Source: Phytophthora colocasiae (Eukaryota; Oomycota; Peronosporomycetes; Peronosporales; Peronosporaceae). From it: a stretch of DNA of 64,000 nucleotides. The stretch spans positions 1,426,001 to 1,490,000 of the forward strand of contig JAGKQI010000088.1 of assembly GCA_018806915.1 (NCBI GenBank), read 5' to 3'. Positions 9,897 to 19,992 of this stretch are shown piece after piece (within the stretch, counting starts at the first letter, position 1; every line of letters starts with the position of its first letter). Both the position numbers and the translations under genes were made by a program. The notes beneath the pieces are model-generated. The model was not told where the DNA came from. It was given only the letters and a program-made list of their open reading frames with translations, and made no database searches.

Positions 9897-11187
9897 ATGG
9901 TTCACGTCACCGGGACGTCCTCAATCCTCGCAGTCGCGGCGCTTGTCGCTACCTCTGTCGAATCCGTGGCTTTCCACTGTCCAGGCATCAACTCTAACAT
10001 CCGCGCTGGTCCAGACTGGGCAGCAGCGGAGGACAAGTGCAAGCCAGCGTCTCAAATTACCAGGGAACTTGAGATCCTCAAGAGCTACACGAATGTACTG
10101 CGACTGTACTCTCTGACCGACTGCAACCAGGCAACGGCAGTCGTGCCCGCTGCTATCGAGGCAGGTTTCCAGCTTGAACTGGGCCTATGGGTGGATTCGT
10201 ACAACACGAGCTATGCGGCCGAGAAGGAGGCCTTCGCCACACTCTTAAGCACTGGAATTGTCCACAGTGGCAACATCAAAGGCATCCACGTGGGTAGTGA
10301 AGCCATCTACCGTGGAGACGTTGACTACAGCACGGCCGTTAGCCACCTGAAGGAGATTCGCCAGATGTGCACTGACAACGGCGGCGCGGCCGACGTCCCC
10401 CTGACGATCACCGATGTGGGCAACACATACTTGAAATACCCGTCCCTCATTGACGAGGTGGACTACGTCTCGGCGAACCTCTTCCCCTTCTGGGGCCAAG
10501 GCCGCTTCGTACTTCCTATGGACGTACACGCGCCTGGTAGACCTTGCCGCCGAATACGAAGGCGACAAGGCGGTGGTGATCGGTGAGACTGGCTGGGCCA
10601 CTAACGGCTTGGACGCTCGAGCCAGCGAAGCCACGCCCGAGAACTCGGCCAGGTACTTCCACGACTTCTACCAGCAGGCACAGGAGCATAACATCACGTA
10701 CTACTACTTCTCGGCCTTCGATGAATCCTGGAAGGGAACCGACACCGTTGAGGCCTACTTCGGTTTGCTCTATGAGGATGGCGAGATAAAGCCGGCCATT
10801 GCGGAGCTGGAGCTGGACGACGAGATGGCAGCTTCGACGGCGGGGTCTACCACTGCTTCTGCTTCTGCTTGTGCTGGCTCGACTGAGGAGGATGTCATCG
10901 CGACTGTGACGGCCAACTCGGAAGTGGGGGCAACGGTTGGCACTGCCAGCGAGGAAACGGATGCATCTTTGTCTGCAGTTGATCTCGCGCTCGAGGCAGC
11001 CGACGAGATTGTTGCAGGAGAGTCGACGGGATCAACGGAGACGGACACGAGTGAGGAGACCCCAGCATCTGACGGAGCTGATACGACAACGGCGTTTGCG
11101 GAGGAAGCGAACGAATCAACTGACTCGGTGACTGACGGTAGTGCTGCTGCCACGCCGGCCTCCAACAAGGACTGCGCTATGATCTAA
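9897..11187 (+). pseudogene. Frameshifted GH17 beta-1,3-glucanase, copy 2
   Basis: A second GH17 gene. From ATG 9897 it has a signal peptide (about residues 1-23), the motif SNIRAGPDWAAAEDKC, and the acid/base Glu in HVGSEAIYRGD. The frame fails near 10495-10505, right after SANLFPFWG: the continuation, with YTRLVDLAAEYEG, the nucleophile motif VIGETGWATNG and YYYFSAFDESWK, is in the +1 frame and ends at 11187. Against copy 3 about nine residues are missing at the break (EKVDVDG region), so a small out-of-frame deletion is the simplest cause. A 37-base GT-AG stretch follows, but it would remove coding sequence that matches copy 3, so I do not call an intron. The tail is a long acidic Thr/Ser/Ala-rich domain ending NKDCAMI, like copy 3. 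Either a recent pseudogene or a sequence error; both catalytic halves are otherwise well kept. Confidence 0.8.
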
Positions 11188-11982
11188 CCTTAATGGCCAT
11201 CTTCAAGCAGTGTGTTTGCACTGTTTTTATTTTAGGTGTTGCAAATGCACAACATCTTCACCTATCTTTCTCTCTGCATTGCCATGGCGTCTCGATCGCA
11301 GCGACTGTGATGGATTCATCAGGCTGCATTCAATGTGGCCTTTGAGTTCCAAACTCTGGCTAGCAGTTTTATGACTGTAGACTTGAGTACATGTAGATGC
11401 AGATGCACAAGTCAATGGTTGGAAAAGTACGAATCGTGGCGGCTTCCTGCTCGCGACGATCAGCTGCAGCTACATGTACTTTCGGTGCGCCGTTGGTCTG
11501 CTCGAACGGCGACAAGGATGCTTTTTGCGTCTACGATACGGCGTGCCAATAGAGAGAGTTCTTGCGAACGGGAAAATCAAGCCGTGGCCGCATGCCGGTG
11601 CTGTGCCGCATTTCGTGGCAGCATGTAGCAATGGTAGCAGCTAATACGGACTATCAACGCTGCGACAACAGCCTCGAACACCTTACGCGTGCGCTTCCAA
11701 CTCTGATATCGAGCGCCGGACATGGCCACCATGCGGCCGTCCACTCACCAAATGTGATCGGCTGGCAAATCCCGTTCACTTGGAAAGCTGACGTGCTGGG
11801 CTGCGACTGACAAGGTTTTCGCTGCACGTTGTGCGCTTCTGCTGGCCCAAGCGTAGCGTCCTGTCGTGGGCATGACACGCGATCCAGATGGCGCTGGCGC
11901 GTGGTTGTCGAGATGCGGCCAGGACCTGGCTTCACCTTGCCAAAGCTCCGTCGGGATCGCGAGGAAGGCGGCGTGGACTTCT
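11188..11982. other. Intergenic stretch, no gene seen
   Basis: The open frames here are short, have no start context and do not resemble known proteins. The only signal I can name is the Inr-like motif just downstream at 11983. Confidence 0.6.
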
Positions 11983-11998
11983 GGTCATTTCCTAAACT
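11983..11998 (+). promoter_or_regulatory. Inr-like start site before GH17 gene 3
   Basis: GGTCATTTCCTAAACT partly matches the oomycete initiator and lies 57-72 bases before the ATG at 12055. Confidence 0.4.
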
Positions 11999-12054
11999 CC
12001 TATCTCCCTGATAAGAGTATCCCCCCACAAGCCCCTCAGCGACAGACTTCAAAC

Positions 12055-13191
12055 ATGGTGAATGTGCTGCGTACGACCTCCGCCCTGGCCATGGTGGCCG
12101 CCTCCTTCGGCTTTGCCGACGCCGGCAGCTTCAAGTGCACGGGCATCAACTACAACATCCGCGCCGGCCCCGACTGGGCCGCGGCCGATGTCAAGTGCAA
12201 GCCCACCTCGCAGATCGCCTCCGAGCTGGCGCTGCTCAAGGGCGTGACCGACTCCATCCGCCTGTACTCGCTCACAGACTGCGACCAAGCCACCGCCGTG
12301 GTGCCCGCGGCCATCGAAGCTGGTCTCAAGATTGAGCTCGGCATGTGGGTGGACTCGTCCGCGTCGAGCTTCGAGGCCGAGAAGGCCGCGTTCCAGAAGC
12401 TGCTGGAGACCGGCGTCGTGACCGCCGACAACATTGTGGGCATCCACGTGGGCTCCGAGGCTGTGTACCGCAAGGACGTAACGGCCACCGTGGCCATCTC
12501 CCACCTGGAGGAGATCCGCACGCTGTGCAAGGCCAACTCGGCTGCCTCCAGCATCCCGCTCACTATCGCTGACATCGGCGACTCGTACTCGGCGTACCCG
12601 GAGATGATCGAGGCCGTGGACTACGTGTCGGCCAATTACTTCCCGTTCTGGGAGAAGGTGGACGTGGACGGCGCTGCCGATCAATTCTACACGCGCTTCT
12701 CCGCGCTGGTGAAGACCGCCAACACGTACAGCAAGGAGGTGGTCATTGGTGAGACCGGCTGGGCTTCGGACGGTGTTGGTGCCGGTGCCAGTCCCGCTTC
12801 GGCCGCCAACGCCGCCAAGTACTTCTACGACTTCTACACGCTCGCCACGGAGAAGGACCTGACGTACTACTACTTCTCAGCCTTCGACGAGCCGTGGAAG
12901 CTGCCTACGCTCGAGGCCAACGAGACGGTGGAGGCCTACTTCGGTCTGTTCACGCACGACGGTGTCCTCAAGGATACTATCGCCGCTAAGTTCGACAACA
13001 GCACGTCCTCCACGGGCGACGGTTCGTCCACGGTCACCACCGGCACTGCCGGTGCCGGTACCACCACCACGGGTGCCTCGACTGCGTCGGACGACACCAC
13101 GTCGGTTGACGCGACGCAGGACGGTAAGGATGGCACCTCCGTTTCGACGTCCACCACCACCACGACGTCGCACAACGACTGCGCCATGTAA
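12055..13191 (+). CDS. Secreted GH17 endo-beta-1,3-glucanase, copy 3
   Basis: 378 residues from ATG 12055. A signal peptide (about 1-23, ending FADAG) is followed by a GH17 domain: INYNIRAGPDWAAADVKC at the N-terminus, acid/base Glu near 135 in HVGSEAVYRKD, nucleophile Glu near 233 in VIGETGWASDG, then YYYFSAFDEPWK and VEAYFGLF. The enzyme should hydrolyse beta-1,3-glucan outside the cell. A Thr/Ser-rich tail (about 320-372) ends HNDCAM, the same short Cys-containing end as copy 2, which argues that copies 2 and 3 are the closer pair. Third-position GC is clearly higher than in copies 1 and 2, which often marks high expression in oomycetes. The frame is open upstream to 11866, but the signal peptide fixes the start. 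Intact. Confidence 0.93.
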   Translation: MVNVLRTTSALAMVAASFGFADAGSFKCTGINYNIRAGPDWAAADVKCKPTSQIASELALLKGVTDSIRLYSLTDCDQATAVVPAAIEAGLKIELGMWVDSSASSFEAEKAAFQKLLETGVVTADNIVGIHVGSEAVYRKDVTATVAISHLEEIRTLCKANSAASSIPLTIADIGDSYSAYPEMIEAVDYVSANYFPFWEKVDVDGAADQFYTRFSALVKTANTYSKEVVIGETGWASDGVGAGASPASAANAAKYFYDFYTLATEKDLTYYYFSAFDEPWKLPTLEANETVEAYFGLFTHDGVLKDTIAAKFDNSTSSTGDGSSTVTTGTAGAGTTTTGASTASDDTTSVDATQDGKDGTSVSTSTTTTTSHNDCAM

Positions 13192-13390
13192 GCTTGACAA
13201 CTCCTTCCCGAATCCTGCGACTAAAACGTAGACAAAACTGTGAGTGAACGATAAACACCAGCTCCATTAAAATACAGCAAATGCGCGAGTGGACTGTAAT
13301 ACAAAGTACCCACATGTAACTCTCCAAGTTTTTGTCAGCAAACGCAACGTGAACAACTACACTGTACATAGTTGAGTCCTGCATCATTAC

Positions 13391-14503
13391 ACGCTCTAAG
13401 AGCGTGTTCGCTTTGTACCTCGGGTAGAGATCGCAGTAGAAAAAGTCCCGTATCGTCTTGAGCTGCGTTCGCTACAGCTCCATCCCCACATAAAACTTTT
13501 GACCAATTACACACCAGAGTTGTCCAGCACCTCGACAGCCAGACAAAGACAGCTCCATCGCGATGGCCCCCCGCAACCAAGCCTCACAGCACAATGGTGC
13601 TGTGCTGCCAGCACTTGCGATTGGACCACGACCCGGGGCGCACCTCAACACTTAAAAAATAACTGTCCATTGTCACGACTGCTTGCACATTTAGAGCAGG
13701 ATACCCTTTTCGGCAATAAAAACCATCAAAATCATTTGGCCGTTCAATTTCAATTAGCGATCCATCAATGGCCCCAACAACTCCAGGATAGCGATGGGGC
13801 AACTCAAAGCTCTCCTCAATTGCACTCCATCCTTCACGATCACGGGGAAACGAGATAACTAGACATGCCACTGATTTTAACACGCGAATCACCTCCGCCG
13901 TAATCTCCTTAACATAAGCTTCTTGACATTCCCATAGCGCCACCTACCTCGATAGCCAGCAGGTGCCCCCAAAAAGTAGAGAGCTGCTGCAACCTTTTTC
14001 TCATAAGAGTGTCGTCGAACTTTAGTATTCGCAAACCGAATTCCGCGCTCCTGAAAGAATCGTGCAAGACGTAAAAATGTATCTTTCGTGCAGCGCAAAT
14101 TGTCCTCGAACCAGCTAGCGCACGCCGCCGACTGCAGCATCTCGTCAAAATGCAGGGATGTCACGGTGAGAATATGTGAAGGACTCCTTCGCGGAAACGG
14201 CGCTCTATCAGCTCCAATCGATGCCATGGCGTGACCTACAGCCGCGCAAACAGCCAGCACCAAGTCTTCGTCGTTCATGAATGTTGTTTTGTTCTAGAAG
14301 TTTTGTGTTTGTGGATGCTGTCTCCAGCTCTCTCTCTCCTTCTCCACCTCCGGGAGGTGGAGAGGAATGGTACATAAAACGTTGAAACGTCTCCAGATGC
14401 GTTGTTGAAACCTGCCGTCTTTTAGCCAATCAAAACCAACCTAATCGGGGCTAGGTATGCCGTCTCCATCTCCAGCAGTGAAGCGAACAGGCTCTAAGAG
14501 CCG
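13391..14503 (-). mobile_element. Decayed PIF/Harbinger DNA transposon
   Basis: A broken DDE_4-type transposase (13584-14278) lies between imperfect inverted repeats. The left end is at 13391-13413 (CGCTCTAAGAGCGTGTTCGC), and the reverse complement of the right end, about 14481-14503, reads GGCTCTTAGAGCCTGTTCGC. Each end is itself nearly palindromic (GCTCTAAGAGC). I could not fix the 3-bp target duplication expected for this superfamily. Only about 190 bases separate the transposase remnant from the left end, so the element is internally deleted and probably dead. Confidence 0.6.
13584..14278 (-). pseudogene. Harbinger-like transposase fragment, frameshifted
   Basis: Two overlapping frames make up the remnant. 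The first (14278 to about 13930) begins with ATG at 14278 and holds a helical N-terminal part (FDEMLQSAACASWFEDNLRC). The second (about 13943-13584) carries the start of the nuclease domain, GVVGAIDGSLIEIERP, with its first catalytic Asp, then GFYCRKGYPALNVQAV and VRPGSWSNRKCW. The later Asp and Glu needed for catalysis are missing because the frame ends at 13584. A frameshift lies near 13930-13943. The family is recognised from the AIDG and FYCRKGYPALN motifs of DDE superfamily 4. Not functional. Confidence 0.75.
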
Positions 14504-14577
14504 AGAACACACTTACCAGATTGTATATTAACATAAAAAACGACCAATATTTTTATTGTGATAATTCCACCTTGCAG

Positions 14578-14882
14578 ACAACGAACGCAATGCGATGAGC
14601 CCAGTGCCATCAATGGAGAGAGCCTTCGCCTCTACTTATGCAGCTCACCCGCTGGACTCTCGTTTCGTGTCTGCAGCGCTCGATTTTCTGCTCAATTGTG
14701 GCCCAGACATGACGCTGGAACAGGTCCGAGTGGTGGACCAAATCATCGACAAGGCTGTAAGTAAAACGAAAGAATTACTACTACTACGATACCACAGCGA
14801 AGACAACAGCAACACAGAGGAAATACATGTACAGCAAGAGGGTGACGATGACCGATTAGGAGACCTACTTGTTACTGCATTC
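14578..14882 (+). pseudogene. 5' part of a helical-repeat gene split by Copia-1
   Basis: An open frame (ATG 14595) starts MSPVPSMERAFASTYAAHPL and runs into the left LTR of Copia-1. The frame is open upstream to 14578, directly after TTGCAG, a possible splice acceptor, so an earlier exon may exist; the Harbinger remnant ends about 75 bases upstream and may have displaced it. At the break the host sequence ends in CATTC, and the same five bases follow the right LTR. Deleting the element and one CATTC lets the frame pass straight into the part that starts at 19998. Function unknown; see the 3' part. A GTAAGT at 14758 could be a donor, but the frame stays open through it. Confidence 0.75.
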
Positions 14883-15119
14883 TGTTGTAAGTTTGACTTG
14901 AGCTAGACGAAGTAGATTGGAGACTGATGTATTATGTAGTTAGATAAAAGGCCGAATGCCTGTGTCAATATGCATGCCTCCTGTGAGGAGTTTCTCAACT
15001 TCCCGTACTCCTACGTCCCGTACGGAGATTCCTCACCTTCTCGTGTCCTGCGAAGATACACTTCATCTCAACAGCTTCTCAGGATCTCCTGACAACTGAA
15101 TCTCCGCCATCTTCCGACA
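14883..15119 (-). repeat. Copia-1 3' LTR
   Basis: 237 bases, matching 19756-19992 at every position I compared. It is the 3' LTR with respect to the minus-strand coding sequence. Confidence 0.95.
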
Positions 15120-15134
15120 CTCCTTCCCGCGACG

Positions 15135-18100
15135 TCATCCTGTCAGCATCACCAGCTCACGAATTTCCTTGAGTCGAGGCGCTGGTAGAGCTTTCGTCAG
15201 TATGTCGGCGCGCATCCTCTTAGACTCACAGTACGCCACGGCGATTACCTTCTTTTTGACGAAGTCCTTTACGAACTTGTGGCGTGTATCGATATGCTTG
15301 GCTCTGCCGGATGTGTCCTCGCCTTCTAGTTGAGCAATAGCCGCTTGATTGTCCACGTAAAGTACCGACGGCACTTGTAACTTCAATCCAATTTCTTTTA
15401 AGCACTCCATAATACCTAGCATTTCTGCTGTAATACGTGACGCAGCTACGAACTCTGACTCCATCGTCGAGAGTGAGACACAAGCCTGCTTCTTGCAGAT
15501 CCAGGAAACCACGGCACCTGCCACCATAACAACCCCACCCGTCACAGATTTTCTGTCTTCCTTATCAGATGCGTAGTCGGCATCACTAAACGCCTCCACC
15601 ATCACGTCGTTGTCCGCTACGCTCTTGTCTGTGTCCATCACGAATTTCAGATGCTTCGTGCCCTTCAAGTATCTTGCGATTCGTTTTGCTAATCTCCAGT
15701 CGCGCTCACGTGGTGCATGTGAGTTTCTTGTAACTCGATGAACTGCAAACGAGATGTCGGGCCTCGCCATCTTGCAATCCACAGCAAACTTCCAACCAAT
15801 GATTGGAAGGTTTGTGCTGTTGAGCGCCGGGCGCTCCAGCACTTCCACTTGGCAGTAGCTCTCCAGGTTCCTCACCATCGTGGTCATCCCCGATTGGAGT
15901 TCTCACGGGTACTGCCTTATCCAGCTGGAACTTTACCAGCATATCCTCGATCACCTTTTCTTGATCCAATGTCCATCCGCTCTTGTCGTCGTAGTTGAAC
16001 GAGATCCCCAGGAACTTCGACACCACTCCAAGGTCCTTCAAATCCACTACCTGCATGTCTGTGAAGAACTGGTCTACTTTAGCAACACTCGTAGCCGTCA
16101 CCAGGATATCATCCACGTAAATACCCACAAGTGTCATACCATCCTTCTCATCCTTGATGTACAAACAACTGTCCGAAAAGCACTGCAGGAAACCTAGCGA
16201 GACGAGAATCGAGTGTAGCAATTGGTTCCACAGTCTTCCAGACTGTTTTAACCCGTACAGTCCCTTTTCCAACAGCAACGCTAACTCGTACTTGCTATTC
16301 ACTCCCAGCGTACGGAGCTGCTCGTCGGTAAATTCCATCCCCTTCGGAATAAGAAGCAAAATGACCAAATTTTCTTCTTTTTTTGCTTTGACGTAAGCGC
16401 TTGGTACATCGCCGTGCCGAGCTGGAACATTCCAGATTCTTGACACCACCAGAATAACTCTTCCAGAAGTCAATTCGAGAACTGCTGAAAACGTGTACGT
16501 GTAATCTACACCGTACTCCTGTTCATCGCCATGAGCCACTAATCGTGCCTTGTACCTTTCACCGTGCCGTCCGCATGAGTCTTCAGTTTGAACACCCACT
16601 TGGTGTGCAGAAGCTTGGCGTTCTCAGGTTTCCTCACTACTCGCCATGTTTCGTTCTGCTCGAGAGCTTCAATCTCCTCCCGAATTGCTTGTTTCCACTT
16701 GTTCGCTCGCGGATCTCGCATCGCTTGCCTATAGTTCTTGGGATCTTCTAGCACGACCGAGTTTACTCTGTCCACTGGCACATGTTTCGCTCCCATGTTG
16801 CGTGTTCTCATGCGTGTCACCGGTTCTTCTTCAGCTGGCAACTTCTCATCGTCAGCATTACCAGCTCCTTCCACTTCGTCAGCTTCTTCATGTCTTGAAG
16901 CTTGGTTCTTATTCTTGTTCTTCTTCTTTCTGGATTTATCTTTCTTCGAGTTGGTCTTGTTTGTCGTCTTCTTTTGCTTGGTGACTCCGTCGCGATCTTC
17001 AACAGCCCTTTTCAACTCTGGATCCTCGCGTTCGAGCTGTATTTGCAGCTGCTCGTTCTGCTTGCTGTTCAAGGTCTCCACGTTCTTGATATGCTGAGTA
17101 GTTATCACGATTCTGTCCTTGGGCAGGTAAACTTTGAAACCTTTGGTTTCGTCATTCTTTCCCACGATCATCCCCACTTCAGCCCTTGGTTTCCACGACT
17201 TTTTGCCAGGATCTCTGTATGCAGTGCAGGAGCTGCCGAACACCACTATCTCTGACAAATTCGGGACATTTCCGGTTAATAACTCGATGGGAGACATTCG
17301 CTTTGAGTTAGCCCGACAGGAGCTCCGATTCAGCACAAACGCCGCATATTCGACAGCATCACCCCAAAAGTAAAGAGGTAGCCCACTAGCAAACAGCATA
17401 CACCTCGCAACATTCAGGATCGTCCGATGCATGCGCTCAGCTTTCCCGTTTGAGGCCTGGTTCTCTCGCTCGCTCACTTGCCGTCGGACGCCAGTCGCTT
17501 TGCAGAATGGATCCACATTTATATACTCCTTCCCGCCGTCGGTGCGGAGCACATGGATCTTGCAGTTAAATCGTTTCTCGAAATACACCAAGAATTGCTC
17601 GAAGTTCTTTGTAGCTTCCACCTTGTTCTTTGCTAGGAACACCCTCACGTAATTTGTAGAGTAGTCCACGAAATTAATCATGTATCTGTTTCCGCGTCTG
17701 TCTTTCGGAGTCATCGGGCCCTTGATATCACTCCCAATTACACCGCCAATCTTGTCGATCGGGGCATTCGTGCCGCTGTCCTTCTTACTCTGATTGTTCT
17801 TGCATTGCTTACCCTGAGCACAGGTTAAACAATTGAGTCTAGCCCTGCTGGTCAGCTTGATTCCCGAGCCAACCGCATCTGCCATCTTCTCCACTGTGTC
17901 ATACGCGATATGTCCTAAGCGCTCGTGCAGTTCTAGCAGTGTAGTCTCGGTCACTGCAGTTTCCATTTCTTCACCTGCTTCTTCTACAGCCTGAATAACA
18001 GTATCTGCACGCATCTCCACTCCCATTGGTACTTCGCCCATCGCGTTCACCCACAGCACCTTATTGCGTCTGAACACCTCGAAGACTTTCATCCCAGTGT

Positions 18101-19751
18101 CTTCTTTCACAGCATAACTTTTTCCGTTGGTGCGCTCTAGGAATACACCTTTCTCCTCCAATATACCATAGCTAATGATATTATCTGGCAGATTCTCTCC
18201 GTAATGAACGTCCTTTAAGTCCACTACCACCACGTTGCCGTCTACAATTGCCCGTAGCACGACAGTTCCTTTCTTGTTCACGCGAAAATGATTTCCACTC
18301 GCTGCAACGTATCGTTCGTCACAGTCAACTGCATCTCGCAGCAACTTCTCATCTTTAACCAGATGCACACTGGAACCACTGTCCAAGATCCACCTGTTGT
18401 TTTCTTCAGCTGCACTGGTCTTCACTGCGAGTGAGACCTTGGTCTCCTTAGTGCCACCACCTTTGTCCGGGCAACACCAAGCCAAATGCCCAATTTCGCC
18501 ACAGTTGTAGCACTTGCGAGTCTCTGTTGACGCAACTCGCGCGACAGACTCATTTGCTCGTCCACTCTGGCTACCTCGACCTCCTCCACTGGTCTGACCT
18601 CCTCGACCACGACTTCCACGTCCGCCTTGGCCGCGTATGTTGTCTTGTTTGTTCATTGTCTCTTCATACTCGATCGCAAAAGACACTAACTCGGTAGCTT
18701 GTTGCAGGTAGTCCACCCTCTGCGAGTTCAATCTGGTCAACATTGCGCTTTGTAAGTACGGAGGCGCCGACTTGCACAAGCTCTGCAAGACATGTAAATC
18801 CGAGCAGCCCGATCGTTCAGCCACGTACGTGATGTACTGATAGTGATCAGTCCAGGTCCTATTCTTATCTTTTTCTGCTGTCATCAGCTGCAGTCCTTTA
18901 GCAGCCGAAATAGTTGTCATGTAGGGTACAAGCATCCTATTCATGACGTGTTCCAGCGTCGGTGACTCCGTTGTCCACAATGGAACCATACGTTCGAAAT
19001 AAACTAGCGCAGAACCATTGAGTTTCCCGTTTAGTGCCAAAATCCTGAATTCTTCAGGCCAGTCACCGCCGCTCATCTGTTGAGCTGCCCCCAGTCGTTG
19101 TAGGAACCGCAGTCCCCATGCTTTAAAGTCTGCACCAAGTCCAGGATAAACTTCTTTCCCTGAAAACCTTTCGAAGCCTGGCCAATCGAGGTCACGTGGT
19201 TTGGGAATTTTTACACCGAAGTTCGTCGGTGGCGAGAAGTTCTCCCCGGGTGGTGATGCTATCTTCTCTTGCTGCACTTGTGGTTGCTGAGGAGCAACTG
19301 GAGTTTCCACCGGCCGAGTCGTCACCGGAGGTGGTACTGCTGCAGGCACCGACATTGGATCGTCTAGAGATCCGACTCTCATCCGGCGATCCCTCGCCTT
19401 CAAGAAGTCGGTGAATGCGCTGGAGCCTGAGAACGTGTTCTCGAAGGGCGACGGATGCGGCACCTCAGTGCGATGCTGCATCTGTTGCTGGAGCTTGGCC
19501 TGGTCCTTGATGAACTGCATCTGCTGCTTGGCTAACCCTTCGATGAGACCTTCAAGTCTATCAAGACGCTCAGAGCTTTCGCTTGAGTTCCGACTTCCAC
19601 TCTCAGGAGCACTAGATGCGCCAGAATCCGAGTGCGCCCCTTCAAACAACTCGAACGGGTCTGAAACCACGTTCGGTCCTGAATTGTCGGCATCGCGCTC
19701 GTTGCCAGGACATTGTCGTCGTGAAGCGTCGTCAGATCCGCTTGGGCTCAT
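15135..19751 (-). pseudogene. Copia-1 gag-pol polyprotein with two frameshifts
   Basis: Three overlapping frames form one polyprotein. Frame A (19751-16539, 1070 codons) holds gag with a zinc knuckle (CYNCGEIGHLAWCC), the aspartic protease (WILDSGSSVHLV), the pre-integrase motif (LHERLGHIAYDTVEKM), the integrase (GSDIKGPMTP, LRTDGGKEYI, NGKAERMHRT) and the start of reverse transcriptase (WVFKLKTHADG). Frame B (16599-15706) continues reverse transcriptase with YVDDIL. Frame C (15887-15135) has RNase H (FSDADYASDKEDRKSVTGG, VDNQAA). The shifts, near 16560 and 15880, look like single-base indels. The start codon lies inside the primer binding site. A lysine-rich spacer (KKDKSRKKKNKNKN) sits between integrase and reverse transcriptase. 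Confidence 0.9.
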
Positions 19752-19755
19752 AACC
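19744..19755 (-). other. Copia-1 primer binding site (initiator tRNA-Met anticodon arm)
   Basis: On the plus strand the bases next to the 5' LTR read GGGCTCATAACC, which is the anticodon stem-loop of eukaryotic initiator tRNA-Met as I know it. The minus-strand RNA is therefore complementary to an internal part of the tRNA, as in Drosophila copia, not to the 3' CCA end. The ATG of gag (19749-19751) is inside the site. Confidence 0.75.
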
Positions 19756-19992
19756 TGTTGTAAGTTTGACTTGAGCTAGACGAAGTAGATTGGAGACTGA
19801 TGTATTATGTAGTTAGATAAAAGGCCGAATGCCTGTGTCAATATGCATGCCTCCTGTGAGGAGTTTCTCAACTTCCCGTACTCCTACGTCCCGTACGGAG
19901 ATTCCTCACCTTCTCGTGTCCTGCGAAGATACACTTCATCTCAACAGCTTCTCAGGATCTCCTGACAACTGAATCTCCGCCATCTTCCGACA
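19756..19992 (-). repeat. Copia-1 5' LTR
   Basis: 237 bases, matching 14883-15119; drives the minus-strand gag-pol. Followed by the second copy of the CATTC target duplication. Confidence 0.95.

Larger units (their letters stand above)
14883..19992 (-). mobile_element. Copia-1: Ty1/copia LTR retrotransposon inserted in a gene
   Basis: A complete 5110-bp element on the minus strand, with 237-bp LTRs at 14883-15119 and 19756-19992 that look identical base by base, and a 5-bp target duplication CATTC (14878-14882 and 19993-19997). The LTRs start TGTTG and end CGACA in plus orientation. The internal part carries gag, protease, integrase, reverse transcriptase and RNase H in Ty1/copia order. The primer site is at 19744-19755, and the polypurine tract GGGAAGGAG (minus strand) abuts the 3' LTR at 15120-15128. 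Identical LTRs point to a recent insertion, although pol has two frameshifts, so this copy either needed help to move, broke afterwards, or holds sequence errors. Confidence 0.95.

Noticed and set aside
10509..10547. A 37-base GT-AG intron that could explain the frame change in GH17 copy 2
   Set aside because: It would remove residues that match copy 3 and is shorter than the introns seen here.
9897..10586. A short, complete GH17 protein
   Set aside because: The conserved second half follows at once in another frame, so this is a frameshifted gene, not a short one.
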